DNA of 64,000 bases from Streptomyces flaveus (GTDB taxonomy: Bacteria; Actinomycetota; Actinomycetes; Streptomycetales; Streptomycetaceae), in NCBI RefSeq assembly GCF_014647675.1, contig NZ_BMPQ01000004.1, forward strand, positions 222,613-286,612, given 5' to 3'. Numbering within the stretch: position 1 is the first letter of the stretch; each line of letters begins with the position of its first letter. Of the stretch, positions 43,134 to 52,922 are shown piece by piece. The notes under the pieces are model-generated. The model made no database searches and was not told where the DNA came from. It saw nothing but the letters and a program-made list of their open reading frames with translations. Both the position numbers and the translations under genes were made by a program.

Positions 43134-43915
43134 CCGGGACGAACGCGGCAACCGTCGCGGAGGAGCGCCCGGCGGTCCGTATCGAAGGGCTGGTACGCGC
43201 CTTCGGGGACCGGAGGGTGCTCGACGGGCTCGATCTGACCATCCGTCCGGGGGAGTTCGTGGCCCTGCTCGGCCGCAGCGGCTCCGGCAAGAGCACCCTG
43301 CTGCGGGCGCTGGCGGGACTCGATCACGCGCTCACCGGGGCCGGCGAGCTGAGCGTGCCCGACCATGCCTCGGTGGTGTTCCAGGACGCCCGGCTGCTGC
43401 CGTGGAAACGCGTCCTGGGCAATGTCGTACTGGGACTTGACGGGCCGGATGCCGTCGAGCGCGGAACGGCGGCACTCGCGGAGGTCGGTCTCGCCGGGCG
43501 GGAGCGGGCCTGGCCCGTCGAACTCTCCGGCGGCGAGCAGCAGCGGGTGTCCCTGGCGCGTTCCCTGGTACGCGAACCCCAACTCCTTCTCGCCGACGAG
43601 CCGTTCGGCGCACTCGACGCGCTGACCCGGATCCGGATGCACGCGCTGCTGCGGCGGCTGTGCGAGCGGCACCGGCCGGCGGTGCTGCTGGTGACCCATG
43701 ACGTGGACGAGGCGATCGTGCTCGCCGACCGGGTCGCGGTTCTGGACGAAGGCAGGATCGCGGCCGACCTCACCGTGGACCTCCCGCCACCGCGCCACCA
43801 CGGCGACCCGGAGTACACCGTCCTCCGCGACCGCCTGCTGGGCCTGCTCGGCGTCGATCAGCTGGACCAGATCGACCAGCCGGACCAGACCGACCCGGAC
43901 GAGACCGTGCGATGA
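43109..43915 (+). CDS. Sulfonate/taurine-type ABC transporter ATP-binding protein
   Basis: 268 residues. Walker A GRSGSGKST (about 54-62), Q-loop VVFQDARLLPW, signature LSGGEQQRVSLARSL, Walker B LLLADEPFGALD and switch His LVTHDVDEAI. The short C-terminal repeat of D-Q-I/L-D-Q-P-D-Q (about 250-262) is low-complexity and not part of the fold. Confidence 0.92.
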   Translation: MATHTGRLTGTNAATVAEERPAVRIEGLVRAFGDRRVLDGLDLTIRPGEFVALLGRSGSGKSTLLRALAGLDHALTGAGELSVPDHASVVFQDARLLPWKRVLGNVVLGLDGPDAVERGTAALAEVGLAGRERAWPVELSGGEQQRVSLARSLVREPQLLLADEPFGALDALTRIRMHALLRRLCERHRPAVLLVTHDVDEAIVLADRVAVLDEGRIAADLTVDLPPPRHHGDPEYTVLRDRLLGLLGVDQLDQIDQPDQTDPDETVR

Positions 43916-43959
43916 CCCGCCGGCCCATCAACAACCACCCCACCTGCGAAGGAACTCAC

Positions 43960-45219
43960 GTGAGACCGCTCCGCCTCCGCCCCGCCCTGATCACGCTCTC
44001 CTCGGCGGCCCTGCTGGCCACCGCGACGGCGACCCCTCCCGCCGCCGCCTCGCCCGCCCCGGCGCGCGCCTCGGTGGCTCTCGACTGGTACGACACCACG
44101 GCGGAGACCATCGCGGCAGCCGGTGCACCGACCCAGGTCACCAACAGCCGTACCTGGGCGATCAGTTGGCTCGCGGCAGCGCGGGCCGCCCGGCAGGTGC
44201 CCGCGGGGATCGACCGCGGTGACCGCGGCGACTTCCAGGACGCCGCGCTCGCCTCGGCGGTGCACCACTCCCTGACCGCGCTGGCGCCCGGCCGTACCGA
44301 GCAGCTGGACACCGCGCTGCGTCAGACCCTGGAGACAATCCCCGACGGCCCCGCCGAGGACCAGGGCGTGGCGGCCGGCGAACAGCAGGCCCGGCTCGCG
44401 CTGGCCTCCCGCGAGGGCGACGGCCTCGACCCGGAGTCGGTGAACGCGCCCTTCCCGGTGCCGCAGCCCGCGCCCGGCGTGTGGCAGCCGACGCCGCCCT
44501 CGAACGCCCCGGCCACGCAGTACGGCAACCGTCTCGCGCGGCCCTTCGCACTGGAGCAGGCCAACCAGTTCCGCCTGGGCCCGCCGCCCGCGCTGGACTC
44601 CGCCCGCTACCGGTCCGAGCTGGCCGAGGTGCGTACGTACGGCGCGAAGGACAGCACGCGACGCACCACACGGCAGACGGAGACAGCCACCTTCTGGCTG
44701 GGCTCCTCACTGACCCTCTACACCGAACCGCTGCGCGTCGCGCTGGCCCGGTCCTCCGCATCCTCCGCACAGCAGGCGGAGCTGGTGGCCCTGTTCCACA
44801 TCGCCCTGGTCGACACCCAGATCGCCACCTCCGACACCAAGTACGCCTACCTGCGCTGGCGTCCGGTCACCGCGATCCGCACCGGGGAGATCGCCCCCGA
44901 CCCGGCATGGACCCCGCTGCACGACACACCGGCCCACCCCGACTACCCCAGCGGTCACAACACCTACTCGGGAGCGGCGGAGGCGGTGCTCACCGCGCTG
45001 GTCGGGCCGCGCACCGCCCCGTTCGACCTGACCAGCCCCACCGCGCCGGGCGTGACCCGCACCTACACGAGCTGGCACCGGTTGACGATCGAGAACGTGG
45101 ACGCCCGGGTCTACTCGGGCATCCACACCCGCTCCGCCGACGAGGCCGGAGTCAGGCTCGGCACAGACGTGGCCAGGTACGTCCTGCGCCACGCCGAGCA
45201 GCTGTTCGGTACGGGGTGA
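43960..45219 (+). CDS. Exported vanadium-haloperoxidase / PAP2-superfamily protein
   Basis: About 419 residues from GTG 43960 (AAGGAA upstream); an ATG at 43912 overlaps the ATPase stop. N-terminal Sec signal (ALITLSSAALLATATATPPAAA). The acid-phosphatase / vanadium-haloperoxidase signature is complete: K...RWRPVTAI (Lys and Arg-Pro), PDYPSGHN (PSGH) and ARVYSGIHTRSADEAG (Arg, His and Asp). It is therefore either a vanadate-dependent haloperoxidase or a phosphatase outside the membrane. Why it is inserted between a sulfonate importer and LLM monooxygenases is unclear. Confidence 0.85.
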   Translation: MRPLRLRPALITLSSAALLATATATPPAAASPAPARASVALDWYDTTAETIAAAGAPTQVTNSRTWAISWLAAARAARQVPAGIDRGDRGDFQDAALASAVHHSLTALAPGRTEQLDTALRQTLETIPDGPAEDQGVAAGEQQARLALASREGDGLDPESVNAPFPVPQPAPGVWQPTPPSNAPATQYGNRLARPFALEQANQFRLGPPPALDSARYRSELAEVRTYGAKDSTRRTTRQTETATFWLGSSLTLYTEPLRVALARSSASSAQQAELVALFHIALVDTQIATSDTKYAYLRWRPVTAIRTGEIAPDPAWTPLHDTPAHPDYPSGHNTYSGAAEAVLTALVGPRTAPFDLTSPTAPGVTRTYTSWHRLTIENVDARVYSGIHTRSADEAGVRLGTDVARYVLRHAEQLFGTG

Positions 45220-45310
45220 GCCGCGTTCGTGGCGGCGAAGCCCAGGCCACATCGAGCACGCGCCGCGCGGGCCGGTGATCTCGTACGTACCTCCAGGAAG
45301 GCACCCACCC

Positions 45311-46558
45311 GTGTCCTCAGCACCCTCCTCTCCGCTGCACCTCGCCGTCGCCCTCGACGGCACCGGCTGGCATCCGGCCTCCTGGCGTGAGCCGGTGGCC
45401 CGTCCCCGGGATCTGTTCGCCGCCGGCTACTGGGCCGATCTGGTCGCCGAGGCCGAGCGCGGCCTGCTCGACTTCGTGACCTTCGAGGACGGCCTGGGCC
45501 TGCAGTCCTCCCACTTCCTGGAACCGGACGGCCGCACCGACCAGGTCCGCGGTCGCCTGGACGCCGTCCTCCTCGCAGCCCGCATCGCCCCGCTGACCCG
45601 GCACATAGGCCTGGTCCCGACCACGGTGGTCACCCACACGGAGCCGTTCCACATCTCCAAGGCCATCGCCACCCTCGACTACGTCAGCACCGGCCGCGCG
45701 GGCCTGCGGGTGCAGATCACCGCCCGCCCCAACGAGGCCGCGCACTTCGGTCGCCGCACGATCCCACCCATCGACACGTACGACAGCCCCGTGGTGACCG
45801 GCCTCTTCGACGAGGCCGCCGACTACGTGGAGGTCGTACGCAGGCTCTGGGACAGCTGGGAGGACGACGCGGAGATCCGGGACGCCGCCACCGGGCGTTT
45901 CATCGACCGCGACAAGCTGCACTACATCGACTTCGAGGGCAGGCACTTCAGCGTGAAGGGCCCGTCCATCACCCCGCGCCCGCCGCAGGGCCAGCCCGTC
46001 GTCACCGCCCTCGCCCACCAGACCGTCCCGTACCGGCTGGTGGCCCGCCAGGCCGACATCGGCTACGTCACCCCGCATGACGCCGGTCAGGCCCGCGCGA
46101 TCGTCGCGGAGATCCGAGCCGAGCAGGAGGCGGCCGGACGGGCGGACGAGCCGCTGCATGTCTTCGGTGACCTGGTGGTCTTCCTGGACGACGACCCGGC
46201 CGCCGCCACCGCCCGACGCGAGCGTCTCAACGCCCTCGCCGGATCCCCGTACACCAGCGACGCCCGCATCTTCACCGGTACGCCCTCCCAACTCGCCGAC
46301 CTGCTCCAGGAGTTGCAGTCGGCCGGGCTGAGCGGCTTCCGGCTGCGCCCCGCCGTCCTCGGCCACGACCTCCCGGCGATCACCCGGGGCCTGGTCCCCG
46401 AGCTCCAGCGCCGGGGTGCCTTCCGCCGTGCCTACGAGGCCGACACGCTGCGCGGACTGCTGGGCCTGGCCCGCCCCGCCAACCGCTACTCCCCCAAGCT
46501 CTCGGCTTCGCTCGAGCCCGGGGGGACCCCCACCGCTTCCACTGCTGTCACCGCCTGA
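45311..46558 (+). CDS. LLM FMN-dependent monooxygenase
   Basis: About 415 residues from GTG 45311 (AGGAAGG upstream); the open frame begins at 45275. Luciferase-like core: LHLAVALDGTGWHPASWR, FVTFEDGLGLQ, LVPTTVVTHTEPFHISKAIATLDYVSTGRAG-type stretch (about 93-123), ALAHQTVPYRLVARQADIG and FTGTPSQLADLLQEL. It sits between the exported PAP2 protein and three more LLM genes. The substrate is unknown. Confidence 0.87.
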   Translation: MSSAPSSPLHLAVALDGTGWHPASWREPVARPRDLFAAGYWADLVAEAERGLLDFVTFEDGLGLQSSHFLEPDGRTDQVRGRLDAVLLAARIAPLTRHIGLVPTTVVTHTEPFHISKAIATLDYVSTGRAGLRVQITARPNEAAHFGRRTIPPIDTYDSPVVTGLFDEAADYVEVVRRLWDSWEDDAEIRDAATGRFIDRDKLHYIDFEGRHFSVKGPSITPRPPQGQPVVTALAHQTVPYRLVARQADIGYVTPHDAGQARAIVAEIRAEQEAAGRADEPLHVFGDLVVFLDDDPAAATARRERLNALAGSPYTSDARIFTGTPSQLADLLQELQSAGLSGFRLRPAVLGHDLPAITRGLVPELQRRGAFRRAYEADTLRGLLGLARPANRYSPKLSASLEPGGTPTASTAVTA

Positions 46559-46578
46559 GCCGGAGGGCCCGTACGACC

Positions 46579-47964
46579 ATGAGCAAGCCGCTGAAGCAGA
46601 TCCACCTGGCAGCCCACTTCCCCGGCGTCAACAACACCACCGTGTGGAGCGACCCGAAGGCCGGCAGCCACATAGAGTTCAGTTCCTTCGCCCACTTCGC
46701 GCGCACGGCGGAACGCGCCAAGTTCGACTTTCTCTTCCTCGCTGAGGGACTGAGGCTCCGCGAACAGGGCGGAAAAATCTACGACTTGGACGTCGTCGGC
46801 CGCCCCGACACCTTCACCGTCCTCGCCGCGCTCGCCGCCGTCACCGAGCACCTCGGCCTGACCGGCACCATCAACTCCACCTTCAACGAGCCCTACGAGG
46901 TCGCCCGCCAGTTCGCTAGTCTTGACCACCTCTCGGGTGGCCGCTCCGCCTGGAACGTCGTCACCTCCTGGGACGCCTTCACCGGCGAGAACTTCCGCCG
47001 CGGCGGCTTCCTCCCGCAGGAGGAGCGCTACTCCCGCGCCAAGGAGTTCCTCGCCACCGCGAACGAACTCTTCGACTCCTGGCACGGCGACGAGATCCTC
47101 GCCGACCAGGTCACCGGGACCTTCCTGCGCGACGCGAAGGCCGGGGCCTTCGTCCACACCGGGCAACACTTCGACATCCAGGGCCAGTTCAACGTCCCGC
47201 GCTCCCCACAGGGCCGTCCGGTCATCTTCCAGGCCGGCGACTCCGACGAGGGCCGCGAGTTCGCCGCCTCCGACGCCGACGCGATCTTCAGCCGGTACGC
47301 CACCCTCAAGGAGGGGCAGGCCTTCTACGCGGACGTCAAGAATCGCTTGGCCAAGTACGGTCGCCGCCCGGACCAGCTGCTGATCCTGCCCGCCGCGACC
47401 TTCGTCCTCGGCGACACCGACGCCGAGGCCGAGGAACGGGCCCGCGAGGTGCGCCGCCGGCAGGTCAGCGGGGCCACGGCACTCAAGCACCTGGAGTTCG
47501 TCTGGAACCGGGACCTGTCCTCGTACGACCCGGACGGCCCGCTCCCCGACATCGACCCGGATCTCGCCGATCACCACATCTCGCGGGGTCGGGCCCAGGT
47601 GCGCATGTACCGCGATCCGCTGGCCACCGCCCGCGAGTGGCGGGAGCGCGCCGCTGCCAACAACTGGTCCATCCGCGATCTCGTCATCGAGACCGGCAAC
47701 CGCCAGAACTTCGTCGGTTCGCCGGAGACGGTCGCCCGGACCATCAACGACTTCGTCCAGGCCGACGCCAGCGACGGCTTCATCCTGGTCCCGCACATCA
47801 CGCCGGGCGGCCTCGACGTCTTCGCCGACAAGGTGGTCCCGCTGCTCCAGGAGCAGGGCGTGTTCCGCACGGAGTACGAGGGCCGGACCCTGCGCGACCA
47901 CCTCGGCCTCGCCCACCCGGACGACGTACGCGGCGACGTGCGGAGTGAGCGGGTGGCGTCGTGA
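46579..47964 (+). CDS. LLM monooxygenase of NtaA/SnaA/DszA type
   Basis: 461 residues, close in build to the protein at 22897: IHLAAHFPGVNNTTVWSDP, FDFLFLAEGLRLRE, GTINSTFNEPYEVARQFASL, DHLSGGRSAWNVVTSWDAF, VIFQAGDSDEGREFAASDAD and FVGSPETVARTINDFV. The group oxidises sulfones, nitrilotriacetate or similar with FMNH2 from a separate reductase. GTGA overlap with the next LLM gene. Confidence 0.9.
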   Translation: MSKPLKQIHLAAHFPGVNNTTVWSDPKAGSHIEFSSFAHFARTAERAKFDFLFLAEGLRLREQGGKIYDLDVVGRPDTFTVLAALAAVTEHLGLTGTINSTFNEPYEVARQFASLDHLSGGRSAWNVVTSWDAFTGENFRRGGFLPQEERYSRAKEFLATANELFDSWHGDEILADQVTGTFLRDAKAGAFVHTGQHFDIQGQFNVPRSPQGRPVIFQAGDSDEGREFAASDADAIFSRYATLKEGQAFYADVKNRLAKYGRRPDQLLILPAATFVLGDTDAEAEERAREVRRRQVSGATALKHLEFVWNRDLSSYDPDGPLPDIDPDLADHHISRGRAQVRMYRDPLATAREWRERAAANNWSIRDLVIETGNRQNFVGSPETVARTINDFVQADASDGFILVPHITPGGLDVFADKVVPLLQEQGVFRTEYEGRTLRDHLGLAHPDDVRGDVRSERVAS

Positions 47965-49052
47965 AGTTCCTCGCCATCACGCTGATCGTGCACGCCCCGG
48001 ACCCGGTGACCGGCGTCCAGAAACCGACCAGCGAACGCTTCCGCGAGGTCCTCGACAACGCCCTGCTCGCCGAGGAGTTGGGCTTCGACGGGTTCGGGGT
48101 GGGGGAGCGGCACGAGCGGCCGTTCATCTCCTCCTCGCCACCCGTCGTCCTCAGTCACATCGCCGCACTGACGCAGCGCATCCGCCTGTTCACCGCCGTG
48201 ACCACGCTCAGCCTCCTCGACCCCGTGCGCGCCTACGAGGACTACGCGACGCTGGACCACCTCTCCGGCGGACGCCTCGAGCTGATCGTCGGCAAGGGCA
48301 ACGGCGCCGCCCAGCGCGAGCTGTTCCATGTCACACCCGAGGACCAGTGGGAGCGCAACGCCGAGAGCTACGAAGTGTTCCGGCAGATCTGGCGGCAGGA
48401 CAAGGTCACCGCCGACACCCGCTTCCGCCCGGAGCTGACGGACGCCGAGGTGTGGCCCAGGCCGCTGCAGCAACCCATCCGCGTGTGGCACGGCAGCGCG
48501 ACCAGCAAGGAGTCGGTCGACCTCGCGGCCCGCTACGGCGACCCGTTGTTCTCGGCGAACGTCACCAACCCCATCGAGCCGTACGCCGAGTTGATCCGCC
48601 ACTACCGCGAGCGCTGGGAGCACTACGGGCATGACCCGGCCGACATCGCGGTCGGCGCGGGCACGGCGGGCATCTACGTGGCCCGTACGTCCCAGGAGGC
48701 GATCGCCACGTACCGGCCCGTGTTCGAGGGCAACCTGGCGTTCCAGAAGCGGCTGGGCCTGGAGCCGGTCTTCCCGACTATCGAGGACTTCGTCGAGCGC
48801 AGCTCGGCACTGGTCGGCAGCCCGCAACAGATCATCGACAAGGTTCACCGCTACCACGAGCAGTTCGGCCACTCGGTGCTGCATCTGCACGCGGACGCAA
48901 GCGGACTGACGGGCAGGCAGCACCGGGACTCGCTGCAACTGTTCCAGTCCGAGGTCGCTCCGGTGCTGCGCCGCAAGATCCCCGACCCGCCGTTCACTTG
49001 GGGCCCCGTGCTCCCCGTACCACCGATCCCTGAGGAGCCCGCCCATGTCTGA
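47961..49052 (+). CDS. LLM FMN-dependent monooxygenase
   Basis: 363 residues; KFLAITLIVHAPDPVTGVQ, ELGFDGFGVGERHERPFISSS, TLSLLDPVRAYEDYATLDHL, SGGRLELIVGKGNGAAQREL and IRVWHGSATSKESVDLAARYGDP-type core. It is of the alkanal-monooxygenase-like group with short loops, differing from the DszA-like neighbour. GTG start overlaps the previous stop; its stop overlaps the next start. Confidence 0.88.
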   Translation: MKFLAITLIVHAPDPVTGVQKPTSERFREVLDNALLAEELGFDGFGVGERHERPFISSSPPVVLSHIAALTQRIRLFTAVTTLSLLDPVRAYEDYATLDHLSGGRLELIVGKGNGAAQRELFHVTPEDQWERNAESYEVFRQIWRQDKVTADTRFRPELTDAEVWPRPLQQPIRVWHGSATSKESVDLAARYGDPLFSANVTNPIEPYAELIRHYRERWEHYGHDPADIAVGAGTAGIYVARTSQEAIATYRPVFEGNLAFQKRLGLEPVFPTIEDFVERSSALVGSPQQIIDKVHRYHEQFGHSVLHLHADASGLTGRQHRDSLQLFQSEVAPVLRRKIPDPPFTWGPVLPVPPIPEEPAHV

Positions 49053-50187
49053 CACCCGCCTCGGCGTACTCGACCTGGTCCCCATCCCGTCCGGCTCGAC
49101 GGCGGCCGACGCCCTGCGCAACTCCATCGACCTCGCACAGCAGGCCGAGCGACTCGGATACGCCCGCTACTGGTTCGCCGAACATCACCTGAACCCGGGT
49201 GTGGCCGGTACGTCCCCCGCCGTCGTCCTGGCCCTGACCGCCTCCGCCACCTCCACCATCCGGCTCGGCTCCGGAGCCGTACAGCTCGGGCACCGCACCG
49301 CCCTGTCCACCGTGGAGGAGTTCGGCCTGCTCGACGCACTGCACCCGGGCCGGCTCGACCTGGGCCTCGGCCGGTCGGGCGGCCGTCCACCGGGACAACC
49401 GGCCACCCCGCTGCCGACCGCGACCCCGGTCGTCGACGGCCGCGCCCCGAACGGCCTGGTCATCCCACCCCGCTTCTCCTTCGAGCACCTGCTCGGCTCG
49501 CCCCGGATCGCCCTGCAACGCAAGCTGCTCCTGCTGCCGGGCGCCGAGTCGCAGGACTACGCCGAGCAGATCGACGACATCCTCGCCCTGCTGGCGGGCA
49601 CCTACCGCTCCCCGGAGGGCATCGAGGCGCACATCGTCCCGGGTGAGGGGGCCGACGTGGAGGTGTGGATCCTGGGCAGCAGCGGCGGCCAGAGCGCCGA
49701 GGTGGCCGGCGCCCGGGGCCTGCGCTTCGCCGCGAACTACCACGTCAGTCCGGCCACGGTCCTGGACGCGGTGGAGGGCTACCGGGCCTTCTTCGAGCCC
49801 TCCGAGTTCCTCGACAAGCCGTACGTCAGCGTGTCCGCGGACGTCGTCGTCGCCGAGGACGACGCGACGGCCCGCGAACTCGCCACCGGCTACGGCCCGT
49901 GGGTCCGCAGCATCCGCACCGCGGAGGGCGCCATCGAGTTCCCGACGCCGGAGGAGGCGTGCGCCCACGCGTGGACGGACGAGGACAGGGCCCTGGTCCA
50001 GGACCGCCTCGACACGCAGTTCGTCGGCTCCCCGGGCCGGGTGGCCGATCAGCTGGAACAGCTCCAGGAGGCCACGGGCGCCGACGAGTTGCTCATCACG
50101 ACGATCACCCACGACCATGCGGACCGGGTCCGCTCGTACGAACTGCTGGCGGAAGAGTGGCGCCGCCGGGGCGGCGACTCGCCGTAG
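49045..50187 (+). CDS. LLM FMN-dependent monooxygenase (MsnO8 type)
   Basis: 380 residues. Group hallmarks: LGVLDLVPIPSGSTAADAL at the start, AERLGYARYWFAEHHLNPG, LGSGAVQLGHRTALSTVEEF, LHPGRLDLGLGRSGG and VWILGSSGGQSAEVAGARGL. Fourth LLM gene in a row, and last gene of the run that starts at leader F. The LysR gene begins 122 bp downstream. Confidence 0.89.
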   Translation: MSDTRLGVLDLVPIPSGSTAADALRNSIDLAQQAERLGYARYWFAEHHLNPGVAGTSPAVVLALTASATSTIRLGSGAVQLGHRTALSTVEEFGLLDALHPGRLDLGLGRSGGRPPGQPATPLPTATPVVDGRAPNGLVIPPRFSFEHLLGSPRIALQRKLLLLPGAESQDYAEQIDDILALLAGTYRSPEGIEAHIVPGEGADVEVWILGSSGGQSAEVAGARGLRFAANYHVSPATVLDAVEGYRAFFEPSEFLDKPYVSVSADVVVAEDDATARELATGYGPWVRSIRTAEGAIEFPTPEEACAHAWTDEDRALVQDRLDTQFVGSPGRVADQLEQLQEATGADELLITTITHDHADRVRSYELLAEEWRRRGGDSP

Positions 50188-50308
50188 ACGTTCGTGGAGT
50201 GCCCGCGGTCCCAATTTCCGCCGCTCACCAGGAGTTTCGAGAATTCGAGAATCCGAGATCGCCTATGCTGCCGTGGACAACGGCGATACCGCGCGGAGGC
50301 CTGGCGAC

Positions 50309-51250
50309 GTGGGTCTGGATCTGAACCTGCTGCTGCCGTTGGACGCGCTGTTGCAGGAGCGCAGTGTGACGCGGGCGGCTGAGCGGCTGGGGCTGAGCCA
50401 GCCCACCGTGAGTTCCGCGCTGGCCCGGCTGCGCCGCCACTTCGGCGACGAACTGCTCACCCGAGTGGGGAACACGTACGAACTCACCCCGCTGGCCGAG
50501 CGCCTGGCCGCGCACACGGCGCACGCGCTCGGCTCGGCGGACCGGGTCTTCCAGACCCGCCCCGCCTTCGAACCCGCCCACGCGCAGCGCGAGTTCACCC
50601 TGGTGGTGGCCGATATGCATCTGCCCACCTTCGGCCGGACACTGGCCGCCCTCGTGCGCGACACGGCGCCGGGGGTGCGGCTGCGGTTCCAGCACATGGC
50701 CCCGCAGATCGCCCGCCGCGCCCAGGAGCACCTGCGCACCGTTGACGGCATGGTGCTGCCGCAGGGTCTGCTGGCGAACGTACCGGCCATCGATCTGTAC
50801 GAGGACCGCTGGGTGTGCGTCGTCTCCTCCGACACCGTCAGCTCGCCGCCGCCGACTCCCGAGGAACTCGCCGCACGTCCCTGGGTGCTGCCCTTCCACT
50901 TCCCGTCGATGGGCTTCTCGCCCTTGCACGGGTTGCACGCCGAGAGCCTGGAACCGCGGGTCGAGATCGCCATCGAGAACTTCCTCACCATGCCGTACCT
51001 GATCGCCGGCACCGACCGGGTGGGCGTGGTCCCCGAACGCGCCGTCCGCCTGTTCCCCGCCGGCAGCGGCACGACCGTCGTCGAGCTGCCGTTCGGTGCG
51101 GGGCGGGTGGTGGAATCCCTGTGGTGGCACCCTGTGCATGATCGTGACCCCGCGCACATCTGGCTGAGGAAGACCGCGGCCACAGTCGGCCAACTGGTCG
51201 CCGCCGGTGAGGCAGAGCCTCCCGTGCACCACGACACACCGCACAGCTGA
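50309..51250 (+). CDS. LysR-family transcriptional regulator
   Basis: 313 residues from GTG 50309 (GGAGG upstream; GTG 50273 also in frame). N-terminal helix-turn-helix SVTRAAERLGLSQPTVSSALARLRRHFGDEL (about 18-48), then a periplasmic-binding-type effector domain (FTLVVADMHLPTFGRTLAAL; IAIENFLTMPYLIAGTDRVG). It is of the NodD/LinR-like subgroup, which senses aromatic ligands. A palindromic stretch TCGAGAATTCGAGA-like (50237-50252) lies in its 5' region. It may control the LLM operon, but no shared site was found. Confidence 0.88.
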   Translation: MGLDLNLLLPLDALLQERSVTRAAERLGLSQPTVSSALARLRRHFGDELLTRVGNTYELTPLAERLAAHTAHALGSADRVFQTRPAFEPAHAQREFTLVVADMHLPTFGRTLAALVRDTAPGVRLRFQHMAPQIARRAQEHLRTVDGMVLPQGLLANVPAIDLYEDRWVCVVSSDTVSSPPPTPEELAARPWVLPFHFPSMGFSPLHGLHAESLEPRVEIAIENFLTMPYLIAGTDRVGVVPERAVRLFPAGSGTTVVELPFGAGRVVESLWWHPVHDRDPAHIWLRKTAATVGQLVAAGEAEPPVHHDTPHS

Positions 51251-51491
51251 CCCGAAAGCAAGCTTGCACGGGGGTATTGATCCCGTCTATGACCGCCATC
51301 GGCGATCTCTCGTTCCCCAAGTACCTGGTCAGCGGCAAGAGTTGGACTCGCGAGCACGCCACTGGCGTACGACGAGTGGTCCGTGTCGTCTCACCGACCG
51401 GTACGACACATCCGCCTGTGGTCTGCCCTGCGACGACTGAGCTTGTTCCCCACAACCCCCCACTTTTTGTGCTTTCTTGGAGATGACTGTT

Positions 51492-52667
51492 ATGCGCAGC
51501 GAACTGCTGGCGCTCAGGGCAGGGCACGTCTTCGACGGCGTGAACGTCGGACCATCCGGCATGGTGCTGGTCGAGGACGGCGTGATCCGCGACGTGGACT
51601 TCACGGGAGCGTCACCGCCGGAGCACGCGGCGGTGACGGACTTCGGGCCGGACGGATGGCTGCTTCCCGGGCTGATCGACGCGCACGTGCATCTGTGCTG
51701 GGACGGCACCAAGGACGCCGTGGAGCATGTGGCGTCCCACGACCACGAGGCCGTACTGGAGACCGCACGCGCCTCCGCGGCGACCACGCTGACGACCGGT
51801 GTCACGACCGTCCGTGACCTCGGCGACCGCGACTACCTCACCCTCGCGCTGCGCGAGCAGATGCCGCCCACGGAGCGCCCCGACATCGTCGCCGCGGGAC
51901 CGCCCATCACGACCCACGGCGGCCACTGTTACTTCCTCGGCGGCGAGGCCGACGGTGCCGACGCGCTGCTGGCGGCGGTGCGGAACCGTGCCGCGCGCGG
52001 CTGCGACGTGGTGAAGGTGATGGCCAGCGGCGGCATGATGACGCCCGGCTCCAACTCCCTGCACCAGCAGTACGACCGGTCCGACCTACGGCTGATCGCC
52101 GACGAGGCGCACCAGCTCGGGCTCACCGTGGCCGCCCATGCCCACGCCGTTCCGACGATCGCGGACGTGGCCGACGCCGGCTTCGACACCATCGAGCACT
52201 TCTCCTTCCTCACCGCCGAAGGCGTCGGTCTGCGCCAGGATCTGGTGGACGAGGTCGTACGGCGAGGAACGTTCATCAGCCTCACGGTGGGCATCTTGCC
52301 CGGCGATACGCCGCCGGCCCCGGCTGTGGCCGCCCACCTCGCCGCACTGTGGGACCTCGTGGCCAAGGTCATCGCCTCGGGCGCCCGGATCGTTCCCGGC
52401 ACCGACGCGGGCATCACCGCCGACAAACCGCACGGCGTCTACCCCCACGCGCTGACCCAGCTCGCCGAGCTGGGCATGCCGAACCGTGACGTACTGCGCT
52501 GCGCGACCTCCGAGGCCGCCGAAGCGGTGGGCCGGGCCGGACGCAAGGGCGTGCTGCGCCCCGGAGCGGACGCCGATGTCCTCGCGCTCGGCAGCTCTCC
52601 GGTCGACGACATCTCGGCGGTCGCCGACATCCGCGCGGTGTACCGGGCGGGCCACCGGGTGCGTTGA
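51492..52667 (+). CDS. Metal-dependent amidohydrolase
   Basis: 391 residues of the amidohydrolase superfamily, prolidase/imidazolonepropionase-like branch. N-terminal small beta domain, then H-x-H in LIDAHVHLCWDG (about 63-74), metal-bridging Lys in VVKVMASGG (about 179), His in VAAHAHAV and TIEHFSF, and Asp in VPGTDAG (about 305). It hydrolyses amide or ester bonds in small molecules. Start at ATG 51492 with TTGGAG upstream. A single gene; no link to the surrounding pathways is obvious. Confidence 0.87.
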   Translation: MRSELLALRAGHVFDGVNVGPSGMVLVEDGVIRDVDFTGASPPEHAAVTDFGPDGWLLPGLIDAHVHLCWDGTKDAVEHVASHDHEAVLETARASAATTLTTGVTTVRDLGDRDYLTLALREQMPPTERPDIVAAGPPITTHGGHCYFLGGEADGADALLAAVRNRAARGCDVVKVMASGGMMTPGSNSLHQQYDRSDLRLIADEAHQLGLTVAAHAHAVPTIADVADAGFDTIEHFSFLTAEGVGLRQDLVDEVVRRGTFISLTVGILPGDTPPAPAVAAHLAALWDLVAKVIASGARIVPGTDAGITADKPHGVYPHALTQLAELGMPNRDVLRCATSEAAEAVGRAGRKGVLRPGADADVLALGSSPVDDISAVADIRAVYRAGHRVR

Positions 52668-52922
52668 GCCCCGGAAACCGCCCTCACCAGGCGGGACACC
52701 TGGGCCAACTGCCCGCAGGCGAACGGCAACCCGGCGGGGGCCGGTTGGTACAGCGGCACGTCGGCCCTCGCGGACGTACGCGCTGCACGTGTGATCACGT
52801 GTGCCGTCGCCCGGCGGGTCAACTCGCCGACGCCACTTGTGAGTTGCCGGAACCAGCAGGGCAGCGCGCCGTGACGAACCTCCCCATCAGCAACAAGACG
52901 CCCCCGATCTCGCACCGAGCCG

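Noticed and set aside
51329..51420. Minus-strand frame with RRHGPLVVRQWRARESNSCR that looks like a leader peptide
   Set aside because: It lacks the H-V-D-L core and points away from any downstream minus-strand unit; the next gene is the amidohydrolase on the other strand.
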